Source: an uncultured bacterium (lineage in GTDB: Bacteria; Pseudomonadota; Gammaproteobacteria; Burkholderiales; Burkholderiaceae_C). Taken from it: a stretch of 64,000 nucleotides of DNA. Position numbers and translations under genes: made by a program. Location: assembly GCA_903928495.1 (NCBI GenBank), contig CAIYQZ010000060.1, positions 49,165 through 113,164 on the forward strand. The letters run 5' to 3'. The notes beneath the pieces are model-generated. The model was not told where the DNA came from. It worked only from the letters and a program-made list of their open reading frames with translations, and did not search any database. Of this stretch, positions 33,473 to 42,085 are shown one piece after another. Position 1 is the first letter of the stretch. Each line of letters opens with the position of its first letter.

Positions 33473-33943
33473 TCAGCCCCTGCCCCACCAGCCGTGGCCG
33501 CGTTTGTCGAGCTTGTCCCGCACCTGCTTTTGCTGCTCGGGTGTCAGGCTGTCAAAAAAGTCGCCGAAGGCAGCCAACACCTTGGGGCCGTTGCCCTGCA
33601 CGGCCTGGGTTTTCTGGTCCAGCAGGGTTTGTGCTTTCGTGCGGTCGAACTTGTCACCGGCAACCAGTGCTTTCAGTTCGGTGCGGGGGTCGGCAGAGTC
33701 GCCTTTGATGGCTTTGCGCGACGCGATCATTTCATCGGCCAGCACGCCCAGCTTTTGCTTTTGTGCGCTGTTCAGGGTGAGCTTGTCGCTGATTTTGTCG
33801 ACCGCTTTGCCACGCATCTCGGTGATGCGCTCATCGCTCCAGGTGCGGGCATGGTCGCCACGCGTGCCGCAAGCGGTGATGCTGCCCAACACGACGGTGG
33901 CGGTGGCCAGGCCAATGAGGCTGCGTTTGATCCAGGTTTTCAT
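33473..33943 (-). CDS. Spy/CpxP family periplasmic protein
   Basis: MKTWIKRSLIGLATATVVLGSITACG signal; DKISDKLTLNSAQKQKLGVLADEMIASRKAI...FDSLTPEQQKQVRDKLDKRGHGW (LTxxQ motifs). Confidence 0.85.
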   Translation of the reverse strand: MKTWIKRSLIGLATATVVLGSITACGTRGDHARTWSDERITEMRGKAVDKISDKLTLNSAQKQKLGVLADEMIASRKAIKGDSADPRTELKALVAGDKFDRTKAQTLLDQKTQAVQGNGPKVLAAFGDFFDSLTPEQQKQVRDKLDKRGHGWWGRG

Positions 33944-34091
33944 GGGGTTACTCCTTTCGGGTAGCTGTTGAACATGGCCATGATGGTGCCGGGCAGGCCG
34001 CTGCCTTGGGTGTCGGTCCGGTAGCGGTTTATGTCGTTTTGTTTCATTCGGCCGCCAAGCACGATGGCGCTGCCGCAACACCACACGAAAG

Positions 34092-34146
34092 TGAAGCTAC
34101 AAACCCACGCCGGATAAGCGCTGGAGGCTAAAAATACTTGAAAATG
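34092..34146. repeat. Dispersed repeat copy, intergenic
   Basis: GAAGCTACAAACCCACGCCGGATAAGCGCTGGAGGCTAAAAATACTTGAAAAT. Confidence 0.65.
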
Positions 34147-34154
34147 TCAGCACC

Positions 34155-35438
34155 ATGACACAGCCCCCCATCCACATGCAGCCCAGCAACCTGACCCCGC
34201 CCCAGGTTGTGGTGCTGGGCGCAGGCATGTTGGGCGTGTGCACTGCGTTGCACCTGCAGGCGCGGGGGGTGCAGGTGGCGCTGATCGACAGGCGCGGGCC
34301 TGGGGAGGAAACGTCGCACGGCAATGCAGGTGTCATACAGCAGGAAGCCGTTTCGCCCTACGCGTTCCCGTTTGACGCCGCAACGCTGTTGGCCACGGCT
34401 TTGCGCCGGGGGGTGGACATCCACTGGCAAGCCGCTGCCATGCCACGGCTGCTGCCCTATCTGTTGCGTTATGCATGGCACTCGCTGCCAAGACACCATG
34501 CAGCCATCACCCTGGCGTACAGCCGACTGGTGGCACATGCCACCGCAGAACACCAGCCCCTGATAGAAGCGGCCGGCGCACAACACCTGGTGACGAGGCG
34601 GGGTTTCCGGTTTGGCTACCGCACGCTGCAGGCGCTGGACAAAGCCCTTGCCAACGCACACCGGGTACATGCCACACACGGTGTGCCGTTTGAGGTGGCA
34701 GACGCTGCGGCACTGTCTCAGGCCGAGCCCGCCTTGCGACCTGGCACGCTGGCGGGTGCCCTGCACTTCACCAGTTCCTGGAGCGTGAGTGACCCTGGTG
34801 GGCTGGTTGCGCTGTACGCCAAGCTGTTTGAGCAGCGCGGCGGCACTGTGTTGCAAGGTGATGCGCTCACCCTGGAGGCCCACGCCAGCGGGTGGCGCGT
34901 GCGCACCCACGGCGGTTGGGTGGGCGCACCGCAGGCCGTGGTGGCGCTGGGGCCATGGTCGGGCAACCTGATGCAGCGCCTGGGTTGCGCACTGCCGCTG
35001 TTTGTCAAGCGCGGTTACCACCAACACCATGCAGCGCCACAAGGCTTGGCCTTGCCACTGCTGGATGCCGAACGCGGCTACGTGCTGGCGCCCATGCGCA
35101 AAGGCCTGCGGCTGACCACCGGCGCAGAGCTGGCGCGGCTGGATTCACCCACCAACCCCGTTCAATTGGGCCGGGCACAAGCCTGCGCCCGCGAACTGCT
35201 GGACCTGGGTCCCGAGGTTGACAGCGAACCTTGGCTGGGCAACCGGCCCTGCATGGTTGACATGTTGCCGGTCATGGGCCCGGTGGCGCGGCACCCCGGC
35301 CTGTGGTTCAACTTTGGCCATGGCCACCAGGGCTTCACGCTGGGCCCGGTGTCGGGCCGGCTGCTGGCGGAGCAACTCACGGGCAGGCCCACGGTGGTGG
35401 ACCCTGCGCCGTACCGGCCCGCACGTTTCGGGGTGTAG
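34155..35438 (+). CDS. FAD-dependent oxidoreductase (D-amino-acid dehydrogenase/DadA-like)
   Basis: VVVLGAGMLGVCTALHLQARGVQVALIDRRGPGEETSHGNAGVIQ...WLGNRPCMVDMLPVMGPVARHPGLWFNFGHGHQGFTLGPVSGRLLAE. Confidence 0.9.
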   Translation: MTQPPIHMQPSNLTPPQVVVLGAGMLGVCTALHLQARGVQVALIDRRGPGEETSHGNAGVIQQEAVSPYAFPFDAATLLATALRRGVDIHWQAAAMPRLLPYLLRYAWHSLPRHHAAITLAYSRLVAHATAEHQPLIEAAGAQHLVTRRGFRFGYRTLQALDKALANAHRVHATHGVPFEVADAAALSQAEPALRPGTLAGALHFTSSWSVSDPGGLVALYAKLFEQRGGTVLQGDALTLEAHASGWRVRTHGGWVGAPQAVVALGPWSGNLMQRLGCALPLFVKRGYHQHHAAPQGLALPLLDAERGYVLAPMRKGLRLTTGAELARLDSPTNPVQLGRAQACARELLDLGPEVDSEPWLGNRPCMVDMLPVMGPVARHPGLWFNFGHGHQGFTLGPVSGRLLAEQLTGRPTVVDPAPYRPARFGV

Positions 35439-35565
35439 CAAAGGGCCCACACGGGCTGCCAGGGTTGAATATGCCGGTTTTTATGCCCTATTTATCTTTT
35501 TAAATAATTTAAATGATAGGCACAATCGGCATCATTGATAACCCAACCCGGATTCAGGTGCCAAA

Positions 35566-36291
35566 ATGACCTTCGCCATCCAGCCCATTCGCTTTGCGCC
35601 CGCCCCTGTCAGCACAGCTTTCGGGACAGTGCCGCACCCGGCGGAAAGTGCATCAAGTGCCGAGTTGATGTTCGGGTCAGGCCTGCCCCGCAGCGAGGCC
35701 ATTTCACTGCCCGACATGGTGCATGCCGTTTGCACCGAGCTACGCCCGCTGCTGGCTCACCATCAGGTCAGCCTGTTGTTCAACGGCGATGCGCGCGCCC
35801 TACCGCTGGTGTTTGGCCACCGGGACAAACTTCGCACCGCACTGTGGGAATGCGTGGAGGCTGCCGTGGTTCATGCCCGCCTGGCACTGGAGCCCGACAG
35901 GTCCTTGGCCATGGAGTTGCTGTTTTCAACTGATGCCGACCAGGTTCACCTGACCATTCGCAGCCTGGGCGCCATCGAAGAAGTGACGTTGGCCAGCGAC
36001 GGCAGTGCAGCGCCTGCTGCAACCGACGGCACATCAGGCGCCGTACAGCCAAACGAGCCGCGCCAGCACATGGTGTTTCCCTTCGCGCGCCTGCTGATGC
36101 AAAGCCAGGGCGGGCAAGTGGTGGTCAACCAGGGTAACGACGGCGGCATGGAGTGCACCTTGTCGCTCCCCTGCGCCGACGACCATGTGGCCGAGGCCCC
36201 ACTGGGCAAACACCATGCCCAGATTTACGCCGGGCTTCTGACCCGACTGACCCAAAACGGCCTGATCAACGGGCAACACAGCGCCTGCTGA
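35566..36291 (+). CDS. Hypothetical protein resembling a degenerate, standalone HATPase_c domain
   Basis: LPDMVHAVCTELRPLLAHHQVSLLFNGDARALPLVFGHRDKLRTALWECVEAAVVHA...FARLLMQSQGGQVVVNQGNDGGMECTLSLP follows HK ATPase-domain layout but lacks the N and G1 boxes. Confidence 0.6.
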   Translation: MTFAIQPIRFAPAPVSTAFGTVPHPAESASSAELMFGSGLPRSEAISLPDMVHAVCTELRPLLAHHQVSLLFNGDARALPLVFGHRDKLRTALWECVEAAVVHARLALEPDRSLAMELLFSTDADQVHLTIRSLGAIEEVTLASDGSAAPAATDGTSGAVQPNEPRQHMVFPFARLLMQSQGGQVVVNQGNDGGMECTLSLPCADDHVAEAPLGKHHAQIYAGLLTRLTQNGLINGQHSAC

Positions 36292-36298
36292 GGGGCGG

Positions 36299-37159
36299 TC
36301 ACTGCGACACGCGGCTGCCCCAGTAAGCAGCCCCCATGATGAGCACGGCTGCCAGCAACACGTTCCACTGCAAGGCATCGCCCCGCACCATCACCAGGAT
36401 GACTGTGGACAACAACGGTGTGAGAAACGCCATCAGCCCAATGCGGCGCGGATCACCCGCCTTGATGGCGGCATCCCACAGAAAAAACGCTCCGCCCAAG
36501 GGGCCCAGACCCATGGCAACGATCAGCAGCCAGTCGTGCGCAGACAGCTGGACCGCAGGTTCGAGTGCCCAGTGGCACAACAACGACAGCACCCCCGACA
36601 CCGCAGCAAAACTGCCCACAGCCGCTGTCGGAAACGCGGGCACCCTGCGGGTCAGCAGCGAATAACTGGCCCACACAAAAGCCGAGCACAGCGCCAGCAC
36701 GTAGCCGAATTCAAAGGTGAACTGCAACCCTCCCCCGCCACCACTGCGCCCCAAGATTGCAATGGCTGCGCCCGCAAAACCCAGCACGGCGGCCCCGACG
36801 TGCTGCCAGCGGATGTGCATGTCAGGCAAAAACAGCGGCGCCATGACCACCATGCCCAAAGGCCACAGGTAGTTGACCAAGTTGGCCTCCACCGGCGGCG
36901 CATGGCGCAGTGCCAAAAAAAGTAAAAAATGAAACCCGAAGAGCCCGTACACGCCCACGGCCAAAGTGGGCAGTGGCACACGCCAGGCCGCAAAACGCAA
37001 GCGCGACAGAGGCAAGGCAATCAGGCTGCCGATGAGCAGCGACAAACCCGTCAGCAAGAACGGAGGCACATGGGCCAACGAGACCCCCAAGCTGGCCAGC
37101 GAACCCCACAGAACAATGGCCGCCAGCGCCAGGCCGTCGGCATAGAAGTGCGATCTCAT
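36299..37159 (-). CDS. EamA/DMT family transporter (YddG-like)
   Basis: Ten-TM pattern; ALRHAPPVEANLVNYLWPLGMVVMAPLF...VGAAVLGFAGAAIAIL...GPLGGAFFLWDAAIKAGDPRRIGLMAFLTPLLSTVIL. Confidence 0.88.
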   Translation of the reverse strand: MRSHFYADGLALAAIVLWGSLASLGVSLAHVPPFLLTGLSLLIGSLIALPLSRLRFAAWRVPLPTLAVGVYGLFGFHFLLFLALRHAPPVEANLVNYLWPLGMVVMAPLFLPDMHIRWQHVGAAVLGFAGAAIAILGRSGGGGGLQFTFEFGYVLALCSAFVWASYSLLTRRVPAFPTAAVGSFAAVSGVLSLLCHWALEPAVQLSAHDWLLIVAMGLGPLGGAFFLWDAAIKAGDPRRIGLMAFLTPLLSTVILVMVRGDALQWNVLLAAVLIMGAAYWGSRVSQ

Positions 37160-37169
37160 GCCCGGCTGG

Positions 37170-37634
37170 TCACAGGGTCGTGCGCGCATGAATGCGTTGC
37201 AGGCCTTCCAGTGCCAACAGGTAACCGTCCACACCAAACCCAACCACGATACCGGCGGCCACAGGTGACACCCAAGAGTGGTGGCGGAATTCCTCCCGTG
37301 CGTGCACGTTGGACACATGCACTTCGATCACAGGCAAACCATCCACACCTTTGATGGCGTCCTGCAGTGCAATGCTGGTGTGGGTGAATGCCCCGGGGTT
37401 GAACACGGCGCCGACGGCTTCGCCAGTCTTGTAGAGGCGACCGTATTCGTGAATTTTGTCGAGCAGCGCCCCTTCCCAATTGCTTTGGAAACACTCGGCT
37501 TCAAAACCCAGCCTCTGTGCGGCCTGAGTGAACAGGGCTTCCACATCAGCCAGCGTGGTGTGGCCGTATTGGTTGGGTTCTCGGGTGCCCAGCAGGTTGA
37601 GGTTAGGGCCGTTGAGCAAAAGGACTTTTTTCAT
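37170..37634 (-). CDS. aroQ: Type II 3-dehydroquinate dehydratase
   Basis: [24 protein letters not shown]...[18 protein letters not shown]...[17 protein letters not shown]...[33 protein letters not shown]. Confidence 0.96.
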   Translation of the reverse strand: MKKVLLLNGPNLNLLGTREPNQYGHTTLADVEALFTQAAQRLGFEAECFQSNWEGALLDKIHEYGRLYKTGEAVGAVFNPGAFTHTSIALQDAIKGVDGLPVIEVHVSNVHAREEFRHHSWVSPVAAGIVVGFGVDGYLLALEGLQRIHARTTL

Positions 37635-37724
37635 GTGCGGTACGAAACGCTGGGTTTGACAACCACACAAGTGGCGCCGGGTTGCACATTGTGTCCCGGC
37701 TTTCAGTGACGCAGCCCGCTCAGG

Positions 37725-38684
37725 TCACCGTGCGTTGAGTTGTTGCTCCAAATCGTGCAACACCTGGTAGCAAGCCAACACGCTTTCCACACAAGAGTTG
37801 GGCTGGCGGCCTTCCTTGATGGCAGCAAAAAACTCGCGGTCTTGCAGTTCAATGCCGTTCATGCTGACCGCCACTTGGCTCACGTCAATTTTTTCTTCCT
37901 TACCGGTGAACAGGTCGTCATACCGGGCGATGTAGGTAGCCGTGTCGCCGATGTAGCGGAAGAACGTACCCAGCGGGCCGTCGTTGTTGAAGCTCAAGCT
38001 CAAGGTGCAAATGGCGCCGTTGGCTGCTTTGAGCTGGATGCTCATGTCCATCGCAATGCCCAGCGTGGGGTGAATGGGCCCCTGGATGGCATTGGCCTTC
38101 ACGATCGGGCTGCCGCATTGGTAGGCAAACAGGTCCACCGTGTGCGCGGCGTGGTGCCACAGCAGGTGGTCGGTCCAGCTGCGGGCCTGGCCCAGCGCGT
38201 TCATGTTGGTACGGCGGAAAAAGTAGGTCTGCACATCCATTTGCTGGATGTTGAATTCGCCCGCCTTGATCTTGTTGTGAACATATTGGTGGCTGGGGTT
38301 GAAGCGGCGCGTGTGCCCGCACATGGCCACCAGGCTGCTTTGCTTGGCCACGCGCACCACCTCTTCGCCCTCGGCCAACACGTCGCACAGGGGAATTTCC
38401 ACCTGCACGTGTTTGCCCGCGTTCAAGCAGGCCAAGGTCTGGTCAGCGTGCATTTGTGTGGGGGTGCACAGGATGACGGCATCCACTTCTGGCATGGCCA
38501 AGCTGTCGGCCAGCTCGGTGGTCACGTGCTGGATGCCGTACTTGTTCGCCACTTCTTTGGTTTTGTCGAGATCGCGGCTGATCAGACTAACCACCTCCAC
38601 GCCGTCGATGTTCCGGATGCCGTCCAGGTGCTTGATGCCGAAGGCGCCGGCGCCCGCCAAGGCGACTTTGATGGTTTTGGTCAT
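37725..38684 (-). CDS. ligC: 4-carboxy-2-hydroxymuconate-6-semialdehyde dehydrogenase (Gfo/Idh/MocA family)
   Basis: VALAGAGAFGIKHLDGIRNIDGVEVVSLISRDLDKTKEVANKYGIQHVTTELADSLAMPEVDAVILCTPTQMHADQ, beside ligB. Confidence 0.9.
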   Translation of the reverse strand: MTKTIKVALAGAGAFGIKHLDGIRNIDGVEVVSLISRDLDKTKEVANKYGIQHVTTELADSLAMPEVDAVILCTPTQMHADQTLACLNAGKHVQVEIPLCDVLAEGEEVVRVAKQSSLVAMCGHTRRFNPSHQYVHNKIKAGEFNIQQMDVQTYFFRRTNMNALGQARSWTDHLLWHHAAHTVDLFAYQCGSPIVKANAIQGPIHPTLGIAMDMSIQLKAANGAICTLSLSFNNDGPLGTFFRYIGDTATYIARYDDLFTGKEEKIDVSQVAVSMNGIELQDREFFAAIKEGRQPNSCVESVLACYQVLHDLEQQLNAR

Positions 38685-38686
38685 GG

Positions 38687-39544
<858 letters not shown>

Positions 39545-39597
39545 TCAGGGCTCCCATGGGTTCAGTTCGATCGGTTTAGGCGCCATGGCGGTGGGCA

Positions 39598-40602
39598 TCA
39601 CTGGCGGGGAATGCCCGCGCGGTCGATCACGCCCGTCCAGCGCTTGATGTCGGCGGCCAGCAGCTCAGCGGTTTGCTCTGGCGTGCTGGCCTGCGCGTCC
39701 ACATTGAGGTTAGCCAGCTTCTGTTTCACCTCGGCGCTGGCCAAGGCAGTGGCCACATCGCGTGCCAGGCGGTCCACCACGGCGCGGGGCGTTTTGGCGG
39801 GGGCCGCCAGAGCGTTCCAGGACGAGGCCACCAGGTCCTTCACCCCCGCCTCGCGGGCGGTGGGCACGTCGGGCAGCACACTGGCGCGGCGGGTGCCTGT
39901 GGTGGCCAACACACGCAAGGCACCGGCTTTCACGTGCGTGAGCGTGGGGCCCAGAATTTCAAGAGCCACATCCACCTGGCGACCGCGCAGCGCGTTGATG
40001 AGCGCAGGTGTGCCGTTGAATGGCACCACCTGCACGTCGATGTCGGCAGTGGCCTTGAACAGCTCGGCCGTCAGGTGCTGGGTGCTGCCAATGTTGATGC
40101 TGCCCACGTTCAACTTGCCTGGATTGGCCTTGGCAAACGCAATCACATCGCCCAGGGTTTTGAACGCGGATTCGGCCCCGGCCACCACGGCAATGTCGAA
40201 GGTGCCCAGCGTTGACACGGGGGCAAAGTCGCGCACGGTGTCAAAAGGCAGTTTGGCAAACAAACCGGCGGAGACCGCTGTGCCGTTTGACATGAGCAGC
40301 AATGTGTGGCCATCGGGCTCGGCTCGCGCCACGGTTTCAGCCGCCACCACGCCACCGGCACCCGGCCGGTTTTCGATCACAACGCCCTGCCCCAGCAGCT
40401 TCGACAATTCCTGCCCCACGGTGCGGGCGGTCAGATCGCCGACGCCTCCTGCTGCGAACGGCACCACGATGCGGACCGATTTGCTGGGAAACCCCTGGGT
40501 TTGAGCCTGGCCAAACGCCGGCAATCCTGCGCACACCAACGTAGTGGCGCAAGCCAGCAAGATGCGGCGACGTGAAGAAGTGGCTTTTGCGCTGGGGTTC
40601 AT
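39598..40602 (-). CDS. Tripartite tricarboxylate transporter (Bug/TctC) substrate-binding protein
   Basis: FPSKSVRIVVPFAAGGVGDLTARTVGQELSKLLGQGVVIENRPGAGGVVAAETVARAEPDGHTLL. Confidence 0.94.
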   Translation of the reverse strand: MNPSAKATSSRRRILLACATTLVCAGLPAFGQAQTQGFPSKSVRIVVPFAAGGVGDLTARTVGQELSKLLGQGVVIENRPGAGGVVAAETVARAEPDGHTLLLMSNGTAVSAGLFAKLPFDTVRDFAPVSTLGTFDIAVVAGAESAFKTLGDVIAFAKANPGKLNVGSINIGSTQHLTAELFKATADIDVQVVPFNGTPALINALRGRQVDVALEILGPTLTHVKAGALRVLATTGTRRASVLPDVPTAREAGVKDLVASSWNALAAPAKTPRAVVDRLARDVATALASAEVKQKLANLNVDAQASTPEQTAELLAADIKRWTGVIDRAGIPRQ

Positions 40603-41027
40603 GTACGTGCTCCTTGGGGTTGGTGGTGTGTCTGGGCATCTCCGTCTTCGCCCACGTAGCGGTTGCCTTCGGCGCTGCGGCCTCCGGCCATCATCATGGC
40701 GCGGTACTCGTCTTCGGTCATGCCGGTCATGCTGCCGGCCATTTGCTGGAAGCTCTTGCCGTCAGTAGCCCCAATCTTGGCGAGAAAGTAAATGTTGCCG
40801 CCGGTGCGCATGCACCAGTTGAGGTCGCGGGCAAGCACGGCCTGCTTTTGCTCTTCGGTCATGGCCCATTCATCGAGGTACGCACGCTCGTCGGCTTTGA
40901 AGCGCTCGCGGTTCTCGGCCTTCATCAGGCTCATGCAGAACTGGTTCAGCCAGTAGCCTTTCCGGCTTTGCTCGGCATCAAAAATGATGGTGCCGGGCAC
41001 GTCAAGGTAGGGTTTATCGAGGGCCAT
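40599..41027 (-). CDS. ligA: Protocatechuate 4,5-dioxygenase alpha subunit
   Basis: MALDKPYLDVPGTIIFDAEQSRKGYWLNQFCMSLMKAENRERFKADERAYLDEWAMTEEQKQAVLARDLNWCMRTGGNIYFLAKIGATDGKSFQQMAGSMTGM. Confidence 0.94.
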   Translation of the reverse strand: MALDKPYLDVPGTIIFDAEQSRKGYWLNQFCMSLMKAENRERFKADERAYLDEWAMTEEQKQAVLARDLNWCMRTGGNIYFLAKIGATDGKSFQQMAGSMTGMTEDEYRAMMMAGGRSAEGNRYVGEDGDAQTHHQPQGART

Positions 41028-41028
41028 T

Positions 41029-41955
41029 TCAGATTTCCTCTGGCCAATACAGGCGCATGGGGTTGGCGACCAGTAGCTTGTGCTGCAGCTCGGCCGTGGA
41101 TGCAATGTGGGGAATGAAGTCCACCAGCAGGCCGTCGTCGGGCATGTGGTCTTTCAGGTTCGGGTGCGGCCAGTCGGTGCCCCACAACACGCGGTCGGCG
41201 AATTCTTCGACCACGCGTTTGGCAAATGGAATGACGTCCGTGTAGGCGTTTTGTTCGCCATTTAGCGCCTTGGGGCCGGTCACGCTCAAGCGCTCGGGGC
41301 AGCTCACTTTGCTCCACACATTGGGGTGCTGGCGCATGAACTTCAAAAACAGTTCGAACTCTGGGCCGTCGACAGGCTTGCTGACATCGGGGCGGCCCAT
41401 GTGGTCCACCACCACGGTAGTGGGCAGTGCCGTGAAAAAGTCCCAAAGCTCTGGCAAATCAACCGCTTCAAAGTAAATCACCACATGCCAGCCCCAGGCC
41501 TTGATACGCGCGGCAATCTCCATCAACTCGTCTTTGGGGGTGAAGTCCACCAGGCGCTTCACGAAGTTGAAGCGCACACCGCGCACACCTGCATCGTGCA
41601 TGGCCTGAAGTTCGGTGTCGGTCACGGTGCGTTTGACGGTGGCCACGCCACGGGCCTTACCGTTGCTGCTGATCAACGCATCGACCATGGCGCGGTTGTC
41701 GGAGCCGTGGCAGGTGGCCTGCACCACCACGTTGCGCGCAAACCCCAGGTGGTCGCGCAGCGCAAACAGCTGCTGTTTGGAGGCATCGCAGGGTGTGTAT
41801 TTGCGCTCAGGTGCGTAGGGAAACTCCGCGCCAGGGCCAAACACATGACAGTGCGCATCCACTGCACCGGTGGGTACCTGGAAGCGGGGTTTGGCCGGAC
41901 CGCTGAACCAGTCCAGCCAGCCAGGGGTTTTATCGAAGGGACCAGAGGTTTGCAT
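41029..41955 (-). CDS. ligI: 2-pyrone-4,6-dicarboxylate hydrolase
   Basis: VDAHCHVFGPGAEFPYAPERKYTPCDASKQQLFALRDHLGF...ADRVLWGTDWPHPNLKDHMPDDGLLVDFIP. Confidence 0.94.
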   Translation of the reverse strand: MQTSGPFDKTPGWLDWFSGPAKPRFQVPTGAVDAHCHVFGPGAEFPYAPERKYTPCDASKQQLFALRDHLGFARNVVVQATCHGSDNRAMVDALISSNGKARGVATVKRTVTDTELQAMHDAGVRGVRFNFVKRLVDFTPKDELMEIAARIKAWGWHVVIYFEAVDLPELWDFFTALPTTVVVDHMGRPDVSKPVDGPEFELFLKFMRQHPNVWSKVSCPERLSVTGPKALNGEQNAYTDVIPFAKRVVEEFADRVLWGTDWPHPNLKDHMPDDGLLVDFIPHIASTAELQHKLLVANPMRLYWPEEI

Positions 41956-42085
41956 GTTCGGCCAGGGCGTTGTTGAGATGCGGGGCTGATTGTCAGAGGG
42001 CTGGAGCCCCCTGCCAATCCGCATGACACCACTAGCTGGTATGCAATATTTCAATACTCAGCAGCCCTGGACTGGGCTGGATGGT

